From Lachnospiraceae bacterium MD308 (lineage in GTDB: Bacteria > Bacillota > Clostridia > Lachnospirales > Lachnospiraceae), in NCBI GenBank assembly GCA_000403475.2, contig KE159795.1, positions 1,855,519 to 1,919,518 on the forward strand: DNA of 64,000 nt. The letters run 5' to 3'. Shown piece by piece: positions 8,176 through 16,172 of the stretch (positions are counted from its first letter, which is position 1; every line of letters starts with the position of its first letter). The translations under genes were made by a program, and so were the position numbers. The notes under the pieces were generated by a model. That model saw only the letters and a list, made by a program, of their open reading frames with translations, was not told the origin of the DNA and ran no database searches.

Positions 8176-8571
8176 ATGAAGAAATTATTTTATCCGGCAT
8201 TATTCCACAAAGCAGAAGAGGGCGGCTTTTGGATATCTTTTCCCGATCTTCCCGAGTGTCTTACTCAGGGCGACGATATGGCGCAGGCTTACGAGATGGC
8301 TGTAGATGCCCTTGGTCTGGCGCTGACCTGCCGAGAAAAAGAACACCAGCCATTTCCCGACGCGTCAGACCCGACCTCGGTCGTTATAGCGCCGGATTCA
8401 TTCCTTGCTGTAATAGAATTCGATATGCTTGCATATAAAAAGCGTACAAATTCGCGTGCTGTAAAGAAAACCTTGAGCATCCCCGCATGGTTAAATGAGG
8501 CTGCCATGGCAATGGACTTAAATTTCTCACAAATTCTACAAGAGGCCCTTATATCTAAAATACAGTCTTAA
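8176..8571 (+). CDS. hicB: HicB-family antitoxin
   Basis: The 131-residue antitoxin normally binds HicA and represses the operon. The N-terminal HicB fold is clear (YPALFHKAEEGGFWISFPDLPECLTQGDD, shown here only as landmarks FPDLPEC and EAxxxAVDALGLAL). The C-terminal part, with KTLSIPAWLNEAAM and NFSQILQEAL, is a ribbon-helix-helix-type DNA-binding segment. TGGAGG precedes the ATG. The IS now separates it by 2.6 kb from its native promoter, so expression depends on read-through or a promoter in the IS end. Confidence 0.9.
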   Translation: MKKLFYPALFHKAEEGGFWISFPDLPECLTQGDDMAQAYEMAVDALGLALTCREKEHQPFPDASDPTSVVIAPDSFLAVIEFDMLAYKKRTNSRAVKKTLSIPAWLNEAAMAMDLNFSQILQEALISKIQS

Positions 8572-8607
8572 CAAACAATTACTTCTTTTTAAATCTTAAG
8601 TATCAAA

Positions 8608-8645
8608 AAGACTGGCGTGTTGATTCCCGACGCCAGTCTTTTTTC
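8608..8645 (+). terminator. Rho-independent terminator, bidirectional
   Basis: An 11-bp stem AAGACTGGCGT/ACGCCAGTCTT (8608-8618 with 8630-8640) is followed by TTTT on plus, and by an A-run that reads as T on minus. It ends hicB and probably also the minus-strand gene set starting at 11621. Confidence 0.85.
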
Positions 8646-8685
8646 ATATGAACTTCAAAAGTAATTATAATAATCAAAAATAATC

Positions 8686-8805
8686 TTAAGGTTTCAATCC
8701 CCTTCCCTTTCTTGTTATACGCCATGCGCAGTAAACATCTATTATTAACAAGCTAAACATTGCGATTAAAACTACAACCAATACCATATAAATGACAGAA
8801 ATCAT
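8686..8805 (-). CDS. Small membrane protein, 39 residues
   Basis: A short frame preceded by AGAGGAGACGAG. The product begins MISVIYMVLVVVLIAMFSLL, one hydrophobic span of about 23 residues, and ends with a basic cytoplasmic tail (WRITRKGRGLKP). It is the last gene of the minus-strand set before the terminator at 8608. I do not recognise the family; short single-span proteins with a basic tail are often regulators or subunits of membrane complexes. The good ribosome site and the context support it, but no homology could be tested. Confidence 0.5.
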   Translation of the reverse strand: MISVIYMVLVVVLIAMFSLLIIDVYCAWRITRKGRGLKP

Positions 8806-8883
8806 CTCGTCTCCTCTTTTCCAAAAACCAACAATTACTGATTGATTATACAAATATACTTGTTCGTTTCTCCAACACAGGCA

Positions 8884-9300
8884 TTACGTTTCTCCATAAT
8901 TCAGGATTTCCCACTCATCCTTGTTGTTTTTCCGCCCTAATATCCAGTGAAAATCACAATCACTATCCGGTGTAAAACCTTCTCTGTCGGATTCCGATCC
9001 TGTTGTAAAGCGACTTACATACACCACAATCTCATAATCTTTGTATTCATTTTCTTCTCTATAACTCTGCTGGTATTGCTGCGTCATTTCCTCGGAATAT
9101 CGCAAAGTATAAAGCTTACAATCCGGAAAATCCCTGAACTTTTTAAGTACAGTGTCCACAGCCGTTTCTAGTTCATGACGGGTAAATATCTCGCTCTTCC
9201 CATATTCAATCTCCGCACTACCTATCTCTCCTTTGGGGACACAACCAATTATAAGCAAACTTATATATAACAAGATTATACACCCACAAATCTTTCGCAT
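8884..9300 (-). CDS. Putative lipoprotein
   Basis: A 138-residue protein with a lipoprotein signal peptide: short basic start (MRK), hydrophobic core and a lipobox ending LIIGC at Cys19. The mature part is acidic and carries a helix (HELETAVDTVLKKFRDFP) and then a beta-rich region ending in DFHWILGRKN. I do not recognise the family. A decayed second copy lies at 10118-10466, each downstream of a copy of the same 64-residue membrane protein, so the two genes duplicated together. Confidence 0.7.
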   Translation of the reverse strand: MRKICGCIILLYISLLIIGCVPKGEIGSAEIEYGKSEIFTRHELETAVDTVLKKFRDFPDCKLYTLRYSEEMTQQYQQSYREENEYKDYEIVVYVSRFTTGSESDREGFTPDSDCDFHWILGRKNNKDEWEILNYGET

Positions 9301-9330
9301 CCTGTTTCCTCCTCATATAGTTGCCGAAGG

Positions 9331-9373
9331 AGATTATGAATCAATGACAAAAACCATTGACGCATAATCTCCT
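9331..9373. repeat. Conserved intergenic hairpin, copy 1
   Basis: GGAGATTATG and CATAATCTCC plus inner TCAATG/CATTGA arms form a long hairpin around an A-rich loop between the 64-residue gene and the lipoprotein gene. The same structure recurs at about 10498-10542. Paired changes in the second copy keep most of the stem. No T-run follows, so an mRNA stability or processing role is more likely than termination. Confidence 0.5.
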
Positions 9374-9392
9374 CCAACCAGTAATAAAATCC

Positions 9393-9587
9393 TCAATGTG
9401 AAATAAGCCCTGCAACTGTTTTATATAAAATTCTTGTATTATTCGCAAAAATAAATAATCCACAAAAAGAAATTAGCGGCAATAATTTTGACGATGCCGC
9501 ATATTCTAAATACACGACTCTAAAAAATAATATAAAACTACACAAAACTAATGTTATTTCGTTACCCAATTTTCTATATTTACCCAT
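9393..9587 (-). CDS. Small membrane protein, 64 residues (copy A)
   Basis: Two hydrophobic spans (EITLVLCSFILFFRVVYLEY and LLPLISFCGLFIFA) separated by a short loop, with a basic N-terminus. It differs from the copy at 10561-10755 at only four residues, so one arose recently from the other. An AGGGGATG sequence precedes the ATG. No family is recognised. It lies between the DUF805-like gene and the lipoprotein gene on the same strand. Confidence 0.6.
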   Translation of the reverse strand: MGKYRKLGNEITLVLCSFILFFRVVYLEYAASSKLLPLISFCGLFIFANNTRILYKTVAGLISH

Positions 9588-9663
9588 ATTTCATCCCCTG
9601 TATTATCCCTTCTGCTACATATAGGATACTGTTTACTTAGATGTTTTGTCCTTATAATTATCT

Positions 9664-10047
9664 TTATCTACGGTAATAATCGCTATTTTTCTCAAATAGT
9701 AATCTTTCTTCATTAACACCCCATTGATTATCAACATCACTATCTTTAAGTGCCTCCAATAAAATCAACACATCTCCAACGCCTATCGGTACAAGCAATA
9801 GGCAGAAAATAAAATATCCTGTACCTCTTCCCACATCATGAAAACGTTTTACTGTTAGTAAAGAAAGATAAATAAAAGTTAAGGCTATCACACCTCCAAT
9901 TAACATATTCATCACATGAGGATCATAATTTGGATAGTATCCTATCAGAAGCCAGACAACACCCGAGGTTATAATATTACATATTAGCCATGCCGTCCAA
10001 AAATATGTTCTTCTAATTCTTTTCACTCTGAAATCTAATGGTTTCAT
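9664..10047 (-). CDS. DUF805-family membrane protein
   Basis: A 127-residue protein with four hydrophobic spans. The signature VKRFHDVGR between spans 3 and 4 and the end motif DVDNQWG, close to the usual N-x-Y/W-G, are those of DUF805 (YhaH/inner-membrane family). The N-terminal start MKPLDFRVKRIRRTYFW also fits. The family has no settled biochemical role. It sits between the two duplicated gene pairs, and it is itself single-copy. Confidence 0.75.
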   Translation of the reverse strand: MKPLDFRVKRIRRTYFWTAWLICNIITSGVVWLLIGYYPNYDPHVMNMLIGGVIALTFIYLSLLTVKRFHDVGRGTGYFIFCLLLVPIGVGDVLILLEALKDSDVDNQWGVNEERLLFEKNSDYYRR

Positions 10048-10117
10048 TACATTCCCTCCAAACTATTTCACCCTGATTTTAAAACGGTGATTATGCACCA
10101 ACAAAAACTATTGCCTA

Positions 10118-10466
10118 TTGAAAACCGCAATTACTATCCAGTGTAAAACCTTCTCTGTCAGACTCTGGGTCCGTCGTAAAATGACTTACATACACCACAA
10201 TTTCATAATCTTTATATTCATTTTCACCATAACTCTGTTGGTATTGCTGCGTCATTTTCTCGGAATATTGCAAGGTATGAGGCTTACAATCCAGAAAATC
10301 CCTAAACTATTTAAGTACAGTGTCCACAGCCGTTTCTAGTTCATGACGGGTAAATATCTCGCTCTCCCCATATTCAATCTCCGCACTACCTATCTCTCCT
10401 TTGGGGACACAACAAATTATAAGCAAACTTATGTATAACAAGATTATATATCCACAAATCTTTCGC
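10118..10466 (-). pseudogene. Decayed lipoprotein gene (copy of 8884-9300)
   Basis: Reading from the ATG at 10464-10466, the lipoprotein start MRKIC is kept and the lipobox reads LIICC, but the frame stops at a TAG where the other copy has the second Lys of VLKK. The region beyond contains a 3-base deletion and ends without the last 30 or so codons. It is therefore a nonsense-bearing, 3'-truncated copy. Confidence 0.8.
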
Positions 10467-10560
10467 ATCCTGGTTTCTCCTCATATAGTTGCCAACCGAG
10501 ATTATGAGTCAATGGCAAAAACCATTGACACATAATCCCCTTCAACCAGTAATAAAATCC

Positions 10561-10755
10561 TCAATGTGAAATAAGCCCTGCAACTGTTTTATATAAAATT
10601 CTTATATTGTTCGCAAAAATAAATAATCCACAAAAAGAGATTAGTGGCAATAATTTTGACGATGCCGTATATTCTAAATACACGACTCTAAAAAATAATA
10701 TAAAACTACACAAAGCTAATGTTATTTCGTTACCTAATTGTCTATATTTACCCAT
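10561..10755 (-). CDS. Small membrane protein, 64 residues (copy B)
   Basis: This is near-identical to the gene at 9393-9587 (differences at residues 6, 14, 30 and 51, mostly conservative). Two hydrophobic spans, basic start, no recognised family. It follows the secreted-protein gene at 10771 within 15 bp and is probably co-transcribed. Preservation of both copies while the linked lipoprotein decayed suggests that this small protein matters, perhaps as a partner or immunity factor for the secreted protein; that is inference. Confidence 0.6.
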   Translation of the reverse strand: MGKYRQLGNEITLALCSFILFFRVVYLEYTASSKLLPLISFCGLFIFANNIRILYKTVAGLISH

Positions 10756-10770
10756 ATTCCATCCCCCGTA

Positions 10771-11592
10771 TTATCCCATTTGTTTTACATAGTATGCGGT
10801 TTGTTTAGATGTTTTACCCTTGTAATTATTTCTGGAATACCAAGTATAATTATATTTTGTAACATATAGATTCGCAGCAGGAATATAACCAACACTTCTT
10901 TGTTTTTTATGATAGTATTTTTTTGCTTTATATGACAGTCCCTTGGTTTGCGGATCCTGAGATGTAACAATTGTATATAATCCAGAATAAATAGTTGCTG
11001 CTGCTCCGCCTATAAACGGAACCAAAATTGTATAAAAAGCAGATACTGCTATGGATTCAATTGCTTTACCTAAAGAAACATTTGCATTTTTAGCGCTCCC
11101 TGCACTAATTGTATAATCTGCTGCTTTTCCATATGGAGACTTCTTTTTCCAATAACTCGTTGATACTAACGGCATTATTCCCCCACTTAAATCTGATTCC
11201 TTATTATCGTATTTTATTTCCACCTGCTGGTCATCTAATACCATTTTTCCATTAGTATAGATATCCAAATAATTTTCTATCTCATTTTGTCTGCACAAAA
11301 TAGAAACTTTTTTATTTGTCCTGGATACTAAGGAAATCTCATTTTTTATTCCTTCAATTGTAACATGAAAAACCCAACCATTTTCTTTATTTATGCTGTT
11401 AAGTGTACCACTGAGCAAATCCATATGTGATGCCAAAACAGAATACTCTTTATAAATTTCATTTAGCTCGTCCAGAGAAACATTTTCCTGTACTTTTTCT
11501 CTTAACTCTATTTTTGACAAACCATAATTTTCATCCGTTTGTGCAAGACTTATGCCAGACGGAACAAAAGCCATACAAGCAGCCATTAACAA
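10771..11592 (-). CDS. Secreted protein of unknown function, start disrupted by 1-base shift
   Basis: The frame runs from a TTG at 11592 (ATG at 11586) for about 272 codons. The natural start is probably the ATG at 11619-11621, which has GAAAGGAG upstream; from it the frame hits TAA after seven codons. One extra A in either A7 tract (11601-11607 or 11612-11618) would join it to this frame and give a classic signal peptide (basic KKKYKK, hydrophobic ALLMAACMAFV, SLA cleavage). The mature part has a glycine/alanine-rich hydrophobic stretch (AFYTILVPFIGGAAATIYSG) and a basic, tyrosine-rich C-terminus. The family is not recognised. A secreted bacteriocin-like protein is possible, given the small membrane genes downstream. 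Confidence 0.65.
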   Translation of the reverse strand: MLMAACMAFVPSGISLAQTDENYGLSKIELREKVQENVSLDELNEIYKEYSVLASHMDLLSGTLNSINKENGWVFHVTIEGIKNEISLVSRTNKKVSILCRQNEIENYLDIYTNGKMVLDDQQVEIKYDNKESDLSGGIMPLVSTSYWKKKSPYGKAADYTISAGSAKNANVSLGKAIESIAVSAFYTILVPFIGGAAATIYSGLYTIVTSQDPQTKGLSYKAKKYYHKKQRSVGYIPAANLYVTKYNYTWYSRNNYKGKTSKQTAYYVKQMG

Positions 11593-11775
11593 TGCTGTTA
11601 TTTTTTTATACTTTTTTTCATAACTAGTCTCCTTTCAATCGTTTCTACGATATTTTCTCATAATCTGTTTTTACCACGCCTAAGTAATTTTAACATTATA
11701 AGCTAGCTAACATATAAATAAAATCTCTACTCACATAAACTCATTCTACACTCTGCTTGATCAAATCATTTCTTA

Positions 11776-12222
11776 TCACCCTTTCTTCACTGTCGAATAC
11801 GTTATCTTTGTTTCACAGCTCTTTCCTTTATATGCCTTGAAAGTAGCTTTCACCCTGTAAGAACTGCCGCTAACAACATTTTTTGTTTTTCTAAGACTGG
11901 TCTTATTCGTACTTGTTGTTGCTGTCCACGTCTTGACATTTGCCCACGAACTTCCAACCTTTTTTTGCAAAGTAGCTGAGATAGATGTTTTGGTTACATC
12001 TCGGGAACCTGCAATATAACAATAAACCGTTGCAACATGTGTACTGCTAATTAACAATTTATTATTTTGTTTAGCAGTGTTAAGCGTCATAATTGAAATT
12101 CCAGAATCCCGTTCATTTGTCTGTAATTCTTTTACACTGCTTTCCTCAGAAGCAAGGGCTCTTATATCTGTCCCTCCCATTATCCCTATCATCATCACAA
12201 CTGCAATCACTTTTTTCCACAT
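11776..12222 (-). CDS. Secreted protein, probable ECF sigma target
   Basis: A 148-residue exported protein. I chose the ATG at 12220-12222, preceded by AAAGGAGG; it gives a signal peptide MWKKVIAVVMMIGIMGG ending near ALA-S. The longer frame upstream lacks a ribosome site and overlaps the promoter. The mature part is a Thr/Ser/Lys-rich beta-sandwich-like domain (VATVYCYIAGSRD, YRVKATFKAYKGKSC). It resembles small secreted Lachnospiraceae proteins of the DUF6147 type, but I cannot confirm that. Its promoter matches that of the sigma factor gene exactly in spacing, so it is likely controlled by it. Confidence 0.7.
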   Translation of the reverse strand: MWKKVIAVVMMIGIMGGTDIRALASEESSVKELQTNERDSGISIMTLNTAKQNNKLLISSTHVATVYCYIAGSRDVTKTSISATLQKKVGSSWANVKTWTATTSTNKTSLRKTKNVVSGSSYRVKATFKAYKGKSCETKITYSTVKKG

Positions 12223-12247
12223 AACAATAGCCCTCCTTTTTACATCT

Positions 12248-12284
12248 TTACTATATAAACGAATCCAAAGGGCTATTTGTGACA
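12248..12284 (-). promoter_or_regulatory. ECF sigma promoter upstream of the secreted-protein gene
   Basis: On minus, TGTCACAAAT (12275-12284), 10 bp, then ATTCGTTTATATAGTAA (12248-12264). The same two blocks with the same 10-bp gap stand before the sigma gene at 13559-13595, while the DNA between and around them differs. This is the usual picture for an autoregulated ECF promoter. Confidence 0.75.
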
Positions 12285-12300
12285 CTTTTTTATAATCTTT

Positions 12301-13020
12301 TTATTTTTCTTTGTATTTTTTACTGTTAATGATAGAATCTGCCATTTTCAACAACTCGTTGACATCAACATACCCAATAATATTATAATACGTATCCGCA
12401 TCCGTCCAATACACATAACCCATTTCTTTATTTACAAAATATTCAACATTCTCCCCGTCAATATCTTTCGTCCTGATAATTGCTCCTTCTGTATCCAGTC
12501 CGACAGTCAAACCTTCTGCCGTACTTTCTTCGTATATAATCTCTGTATCTATTCCCTGCTTTCCATTTTGATAATAGATATGCACGACATCTCCCATATC
12601 CTCCCTGTCATACTCCCGATACCCCTCCGGCAAATACTCCGGCTCTATCAGCACAAACTCCGCTACTGTCCCTTCTTTCAGGTCATACTTGTATTCCGTC
12701 CAGTCCGCGTGTATCTTTCTGATAAACTCAATGATCTTCTCCCTTGTCGCCTCCACGCTCATACACGCCGCAAAAGACACAGAAACCATAATAAGAAATA
12801 CCGCTGCTGCTTGTTTCAGAAATTTTATCATCTTCTGCCGTTTTTCCATGCGGTTTGCCCGCTCCGTTAAGCTCCTCACTTTTTCCCTGAACTGCTCAGA
12901 AGGTACGTATCTCTCCTCTGCCGCCTTCTTTTCAAACACTGCAATCCACTTTTCCTCCGCTCGGGGCATATATTTATACAACAGTACGTCCAGCTCATCT
13001 TCTGCAATTCGCTTTTTCAT
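12301..13020 (-). CDS. Membrane-anchored anti-sigma factor (DUF4367-like)
   Basis: A 239-residue protein: cytoplasmic N-terminal part (about 80 residues, charged helices), one membrane span (FLKQAAAVFLIMVSVSFAACM), and an extracytoplasmic domain with PEYLPEGYRE and a C-terminal region typical of DUF4367 sensors. It would hold the ECF sigma factor inactive until a signal outside the membrane releases it. The ATG at 13018-13020 overlaps the sigma stop (TGATG), a coupling usual for sigma/anti-sigma pairs; an in-frame ATG nine bases earlier is possible. Confidence 0.82.
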   Translation of the reverse strand: MKKRIAEDELDVLLYKYMPRAEEKWIAVFEKKAAEERYVPSEQFREKVRSLTERANRMEKRQKMIKFLKQAAAVFLIMVSVSFAACMSVEATREKIIEFIRKIHADWTEYKYDLKEGTVAEFVLIEPEYLPEGYREYDREDMGDVVHIYYQNGKQGIDTEIIYEESTAEGLTVGLDTEGAIIRTKDIDGENVEYFVNKEMGYVYWTDADTYYNIIGYVDVNELLKMADSIINSKKYKEK

Positions 13021-13556
13021 CAATACCATATCCCCCTTTCCTGCAACATCTGCCCAAGTTTCTGTTTCCCCCTCTTTGCCCGTGTCCTGACATTCTCTTT
13101 TGTAATGCCAAGGATTTCAGCAATCTCCTCATCTGAATACCCAGCGCTGTAACGCAGCCGAAGAACTACTGCATAATTAATCGGAAGGCTGTTGATGCAG
13201 TCCTCCACTTCATTTCCCGTCTCAAACTCCTGTGTATCCTGCGAATACGCTTCCCACTCATTAATCTCTGCCAGATTTTCACGTTTCAGCTTTCTGTAAC
13301 AGTCTATTGCAGTATGTTCTGTAACAGTTATGACAAAGCCTTTTGTCTTCTGTGAGTCAATATCTCCAATCTTGTCCAGATGATCAATAATTTTGAACAG
13401 CGCTTGAGACAGGGCATCCTCTGCCTGGTACTTATCTTTCAGAACTCCAAGAGCTGCATAATACATAATCTCTTTGTACTTGCCGTACAATTTTTCGAAT
13501 TTTGATTTGTCCTCCGGCGTATCAATCGCCATTAAAAATAAAAACATTTCATACAT
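13020..13556 (-). CDS. ECF-type RNA polymerase sigma factor
   Basis: A 178-residue sigma-70-family factor with region 2 (YAALGVLKDKYQAEDALSQA-type helix, then KTKGFVITVTEHTAIDCYRK) and region 4 (LPINYAVVLRLRY, then SDEEIAEILGITKENVRTRAKRGK helix-turn-helix). It guides RNA polymerase to promoters of the kind seen at 12248 and 13559. The stop overlaps the anti-sigma start. Its own promoter carries the same motif, so positive autoregulation is likely. The start at 13556 has AAGGAT just upstream; a second ATG three codons later is also possible. Confidence 0.88.
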   Translation of the reverse strand: MYEMFLFLMAIDTPEDKSKFEKLYGKYKEIMYYAALGVLKDKYQAEDALSQALFKIIDHLDKIGDIDSQKTKGFVITVTEHTAIDCYRKLKRENLAEINEWEAYSQDTQEFETGNEVEDCINSLPINYAVVLRLRYSAGYSDEEIAEILGITKENVRTRAKRGKQKLGQMLQERGIWY

Positions 13557-13558
13557 CC

Positions 13559-13595
13559 TTACTATATAAACGAATTAAAAATATCATTTGTGACA
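13559..13595 (-). promoter_or_regulatory. ECF sigma promoter upstream of the sigma operon
   Basis: TGTCACAAAT (13586-13595) and ATTCGTTTATATAGTAA (13559-13575) separated by 10 bp, identical in layout to the element at 12248-12284. It lies directly before the sigma gene, leaving a very short leader. Confidence 0.75.
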
Positions 13596-13612
13596 CTTAT
13601 CTGTAAACTTTT

Positions 13613-14533
13613 TTAAAAATTTTCTCCCCCGACATATCCCCAATCCTTCCTACAAAGGTAAGGCACCATCCTCTCCTCAAAGGTCTGCACCGCCTTAAGG
13701 GTCGCTTCATTCGGGTACTTATGCTTGATTTCATAGGTAATCCTCTCCGGCGGCTGCACCGGATTGGCTATCTCACTCACATACACCTGCCGCAGCGTCT
13801 TTAGCCTGTCTACCACGGATACCGGCGCAATCACCCACATCCGCTCATCGGACATCAGGTGGAGCAAAAGTTCAAAAGTATCCACCTCAATCCTCGGCCT
13901 CTCTCCCCTGCTCACCCACTGGTCATGCCAGATCTGATAGTTTGCCTCCCAGCTCAAAAAAATCTCCCACTCCTTATTCAGCTCATCTGTATGTATGACC
14001 GGTTTCTTAAGCCCCGTTACCGCCGACTGCACGATAAACATTTTCTCTTTAAGCACCGGACGCGCGATAATATTTTTAAACTGCAGATGATGGTATACGA
14101 ATCCCAAATCAATCTCATGATTTTCTAAAAGCCCGTATAGCTCATAGGAATAATGAGTCTTTATATGTAGGTTCATGACATGCTCCTTCGCCCCAAGCAT
14201 CTCGCTGTAAAGGTCAAATAATATAGCGCTGTTGAGCGTATCTGTACACCCAATCGTCAGATACAGCTTTTCATGGCTATCCTTTAAAAGCTGCATCTCC
14301 CGCCAGATGGATACCCACCGCTCCGCAATAGGGATGAACTCCTCCCCCTGAGATGTCAGCTCAATCTGCTTATAGCCCTTCTTCCTTGTAATCAGCTTAA
14401 CTTTAAGCTCCTCCTCCAAAAGTTTCAGCCGATGGCTCACCGTCGGCTGCGACAGGAAAAGATTGTCTGCAGTCTTTGTAATATTTTTTGTCTTCACAAT
14501 CATTAAAAATGTCTCAATATCCGCAAGGTTCAT
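13613..14533 (-). CDS. LysR-family transcriptional regulator
   Basis: A 306-residue regulator with an N-terminal winged helix-turn-helix (ADIETFLMIVKTKNITKTA, then LFLSQPTVSHRLKLLEEEL) and a C-terminal periplasmic-binding-protein-like effector domain (from about residue 90). I chose the ATG at 14531-14533, which has GGAGGATACGTT upstream, instead of the longer frame. It is divergent from the PLP enzyme gene at 14733, the usual LysR arrangement, so it likely controls that gene and perhaps the MBL-fold gene. The 200-bp region between is AT-rich; I saw no convincing T-N11-A box. Confidence 0.9.
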   Translation of the reverse strand: MNLADIETFLMIVKTKNITKTADNLFLSQPTVSHRLKLLEEELKVKLITRKKGYKQIELTSQGEEFIPIAERWVSIWREMQLLKDSHEKLYLTIGCTDTLNSAILFDLYSEMLGAKEHVMNLHIKTHYSYELYGLLENHEIDLGFVYHHLQFKNIIARPVLKEKMFIVQSAVTGLKKPVIHTDELNKEWEIFLSWEANYQIWHDQWVSRGERPRIEVDTFELLLHLMSDERMWVIAPVSVVDRLKTLRQVYVSEIANPVQPPERITYEIKHKYPNEATLKAVQTFEERMVPYLCRKDWGYVGGENF

Positions 14534-14732
14534 AACGTATCCTCCCCAATCCCCGGCAGCATACCACTCCGATTCCACTCTTTAACTAAATATAAAATAT
14601 ATTAATATTATACAGCGCAATTATTCATTTTTCAATTTTTATCTTTCATGCTAATATGATAATAAGAAAAAAGGTTGCCGGGAAGTAGCCGGCAGCAAAA
14701 GGAATCTGTACGGACAAGGAGGATTTAATGAG

Positions 14733-16019
14733 ATGAATAAAGAGGAAAAAGGAATCTTATTTTCAGATGAATACCAAAAAAGTTTAAAAGCGCAATTTTG
14801 CCATGCCGACTCGGACCCGGAGCATGGAGAGCGCCTTTTTTTTGAAAATTCCGGCGGCTCTCTCAGACTTCGCAGGGCGGTAGAAGTAAAAGCGCAGATT
14901 GAAGAATTCCCAGACTGCCCGGAACGTGTAAGGGGCAGAGGGTACGAACTCTCCCACTATGTTTCAGACGGCACAAAGGACATCTTAGAGACCGTCTTCG
15001 GCGCAAAGAGCGGCGGACTGCTCACGGAGCTCTCCGCCTCCCAGACCATGTTTCAGGCTGTAGGCACGATCATGACCAATGTAAAATGGGGAACCAACGC
15101 TGTCACCTCTTCTCTGGAGCATCCTTCAGCCCATGACGCAGTTGAGTTTTACTGCACCCAGACCGGCCGGGAATTCCGTGTAGTTCCTGCCAACAAGACT
15201 ACCGGCGGACTTGACGTAGACGAGATTATGAAATATGTGGACAAAGATACCGTTCTTCTCAGTATCATGGCGGCATCCAATATTTCCGGAAATATTATGG
15301 ACATCAAGGAAATCGCCCGCCGCGCAAAAGAAATCAACCCGGAAATCTATATCGTAAGCGACGCGGTGCAGCATGCCCCCCATGCCGCCATTGATGTAGA
15401 AGACTGGGGCGTGGATGTCTCAAACTTCGCTCCTTACAAATTCTTCGGCGTCCGCGGCTGCGGTTACTGTTACGTATCTGACCGGGTATGCGCGCTGCCG
15501 CACCATAAATTAATCCATAAGGACGACCATGTATGGGCGCTTGGCACTCCTACCCCGGCAAATTTTGCAGCCATGATGGCAGTTATCGACTATGTATGTG
15601 AAATCGGCGCACATTTTATCGACAGCACAGACAGACGTACTTTATATGTAGAAGGCATGCACCGCATCCACCTGCAGGAGCGCGCCCTTCTCTACCGTTT
15701 GTTAGAAGGCACCGATGAAGTTCCCGGTCTACGCCATATCGATAAGGCAGAAGTCTACGTGGATATGGAAGACTTGACTTACAAAGACCTGATTGTAGCT
15801 ATGGGCATCAAAGGCATCGAGTTCTCCGAACTTTCCCAGAAATATCTGGAACACGGAATCACCGTATTCGAGCGGCTGAACACAAGCCCATATTCCAAGA
15901 GAATCGTAGAATCCCTTGGACTTGAAGGAGCGATTCGCGTCTCCCCGCTACACTGTCACGGAACAGATGACATCGACAAGTTCCTCAAAGCTACAAAAGA
16001 AATCGCAGATACTGTTTAA
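14733..16019 (+). CDS. Aminotransferase class V-fold PLP enzyme
   Basis: A 428-residue fold-type I PLP enzyme of the cysteine desulfurase/isopenicillin-N-epimerase-like class. Landmarks are the early FFENSGGSLR (usual FLNNAS-type start), SSLEHPSAHD for the cofactor-stacking His, VSDAVQHAPHAAIDV with the conserved D-x-x-Q pair, and the Schiff-base lysine at K236 in FAPYKFFG. The N-terminal part and the absence of a mobile Cys loop argue against IscS-type sulfur transfer. The substrate is unknown. It is divergent from the LysR gene, and 150 bp before the MBL-fold gene. Confidence 0.85.
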   Translation: MNKEEKGILFSDEYQKSLKAQFCHADSDPEHGERLFFENSGGSLRLRRAVEVKAQIEEFPDCPERVRGRGYELSHYVSDGTKDILETVFGAKSGGLLTELSASQTMFQAVGTIMTNVKWGTNAVTSSLEHPSAHDAVEFYCTQTGREFRVVPANKTTGGLDVDEIMKYVDKDTVLLSIMAASNISGNIMDIKEIARRAKEINPEIYIVSDAVQHAPHAAIDVEDWGVDVSNFAPYKFFGVRGCGYCYVSDRVCALPHHKLIHKDDHVWALGTPTPANFAAMMAVIDYVCEIGAHFIDSTDRRTLYVEGMHRIHLQERALLYRLLEGTDEVPGLRHIDKAEVYVDMEDLTYKDLIVAMGIKGIEFSELSQKYLEHGITVFERLNTSPYSKRIVESLGLEGAIRVSPLHCHGTDDIDKFLKATKEIADTV

Positions 16020-16058
16020 TTTCCCTTCATAGATTCTTCTGTATTAATATAGAAGAAA

Positions 16059-16097
16059 TCTCTGCCTTCCGTTTTCATTTAAAAGCGGAAGGCAGAT
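16059..16097. terminator. Hairpin between PLP-enzyme and MBL genes
   Basis: CTGCCTTCCG...CGGAAGGCAG with extra TTTT/AAAA pairs makes a stable stem (16062-16095). Only weak T-richness follows (ATTTGT), so it may attenuate rather than end transcription. Confidence 0.45.
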
Positions 16098-16172
16098 TTG
16101 TACTTGATTCCAGGCAAATGACACGTTATACTACCACATAGTAAATCTGTAGAGGAAAAAGGAGATTCACTC

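Larger units (their letters stand above)
10113..10768 (-). repeat. Duplicated segment (second copy of 8945-9600)
   Basis: About 650 bp here matches 8945-9600 at an offset near 1168 bp, including lipoprotein, intergenic hairpin and 64-residue gene. Direct orientation and single-copy DUF805 between them point to tandem duplication. The lipoprotein half has decayed, while the small membrane gene stayed intact. Confidence 0.85.

Noticed and set aside
14534..14732. Riboswitch upstream of the PLP-enzyme gene
   Set aside because: AT-rich divergent promoter region without conserved helices or terminator/antiterminator pair.
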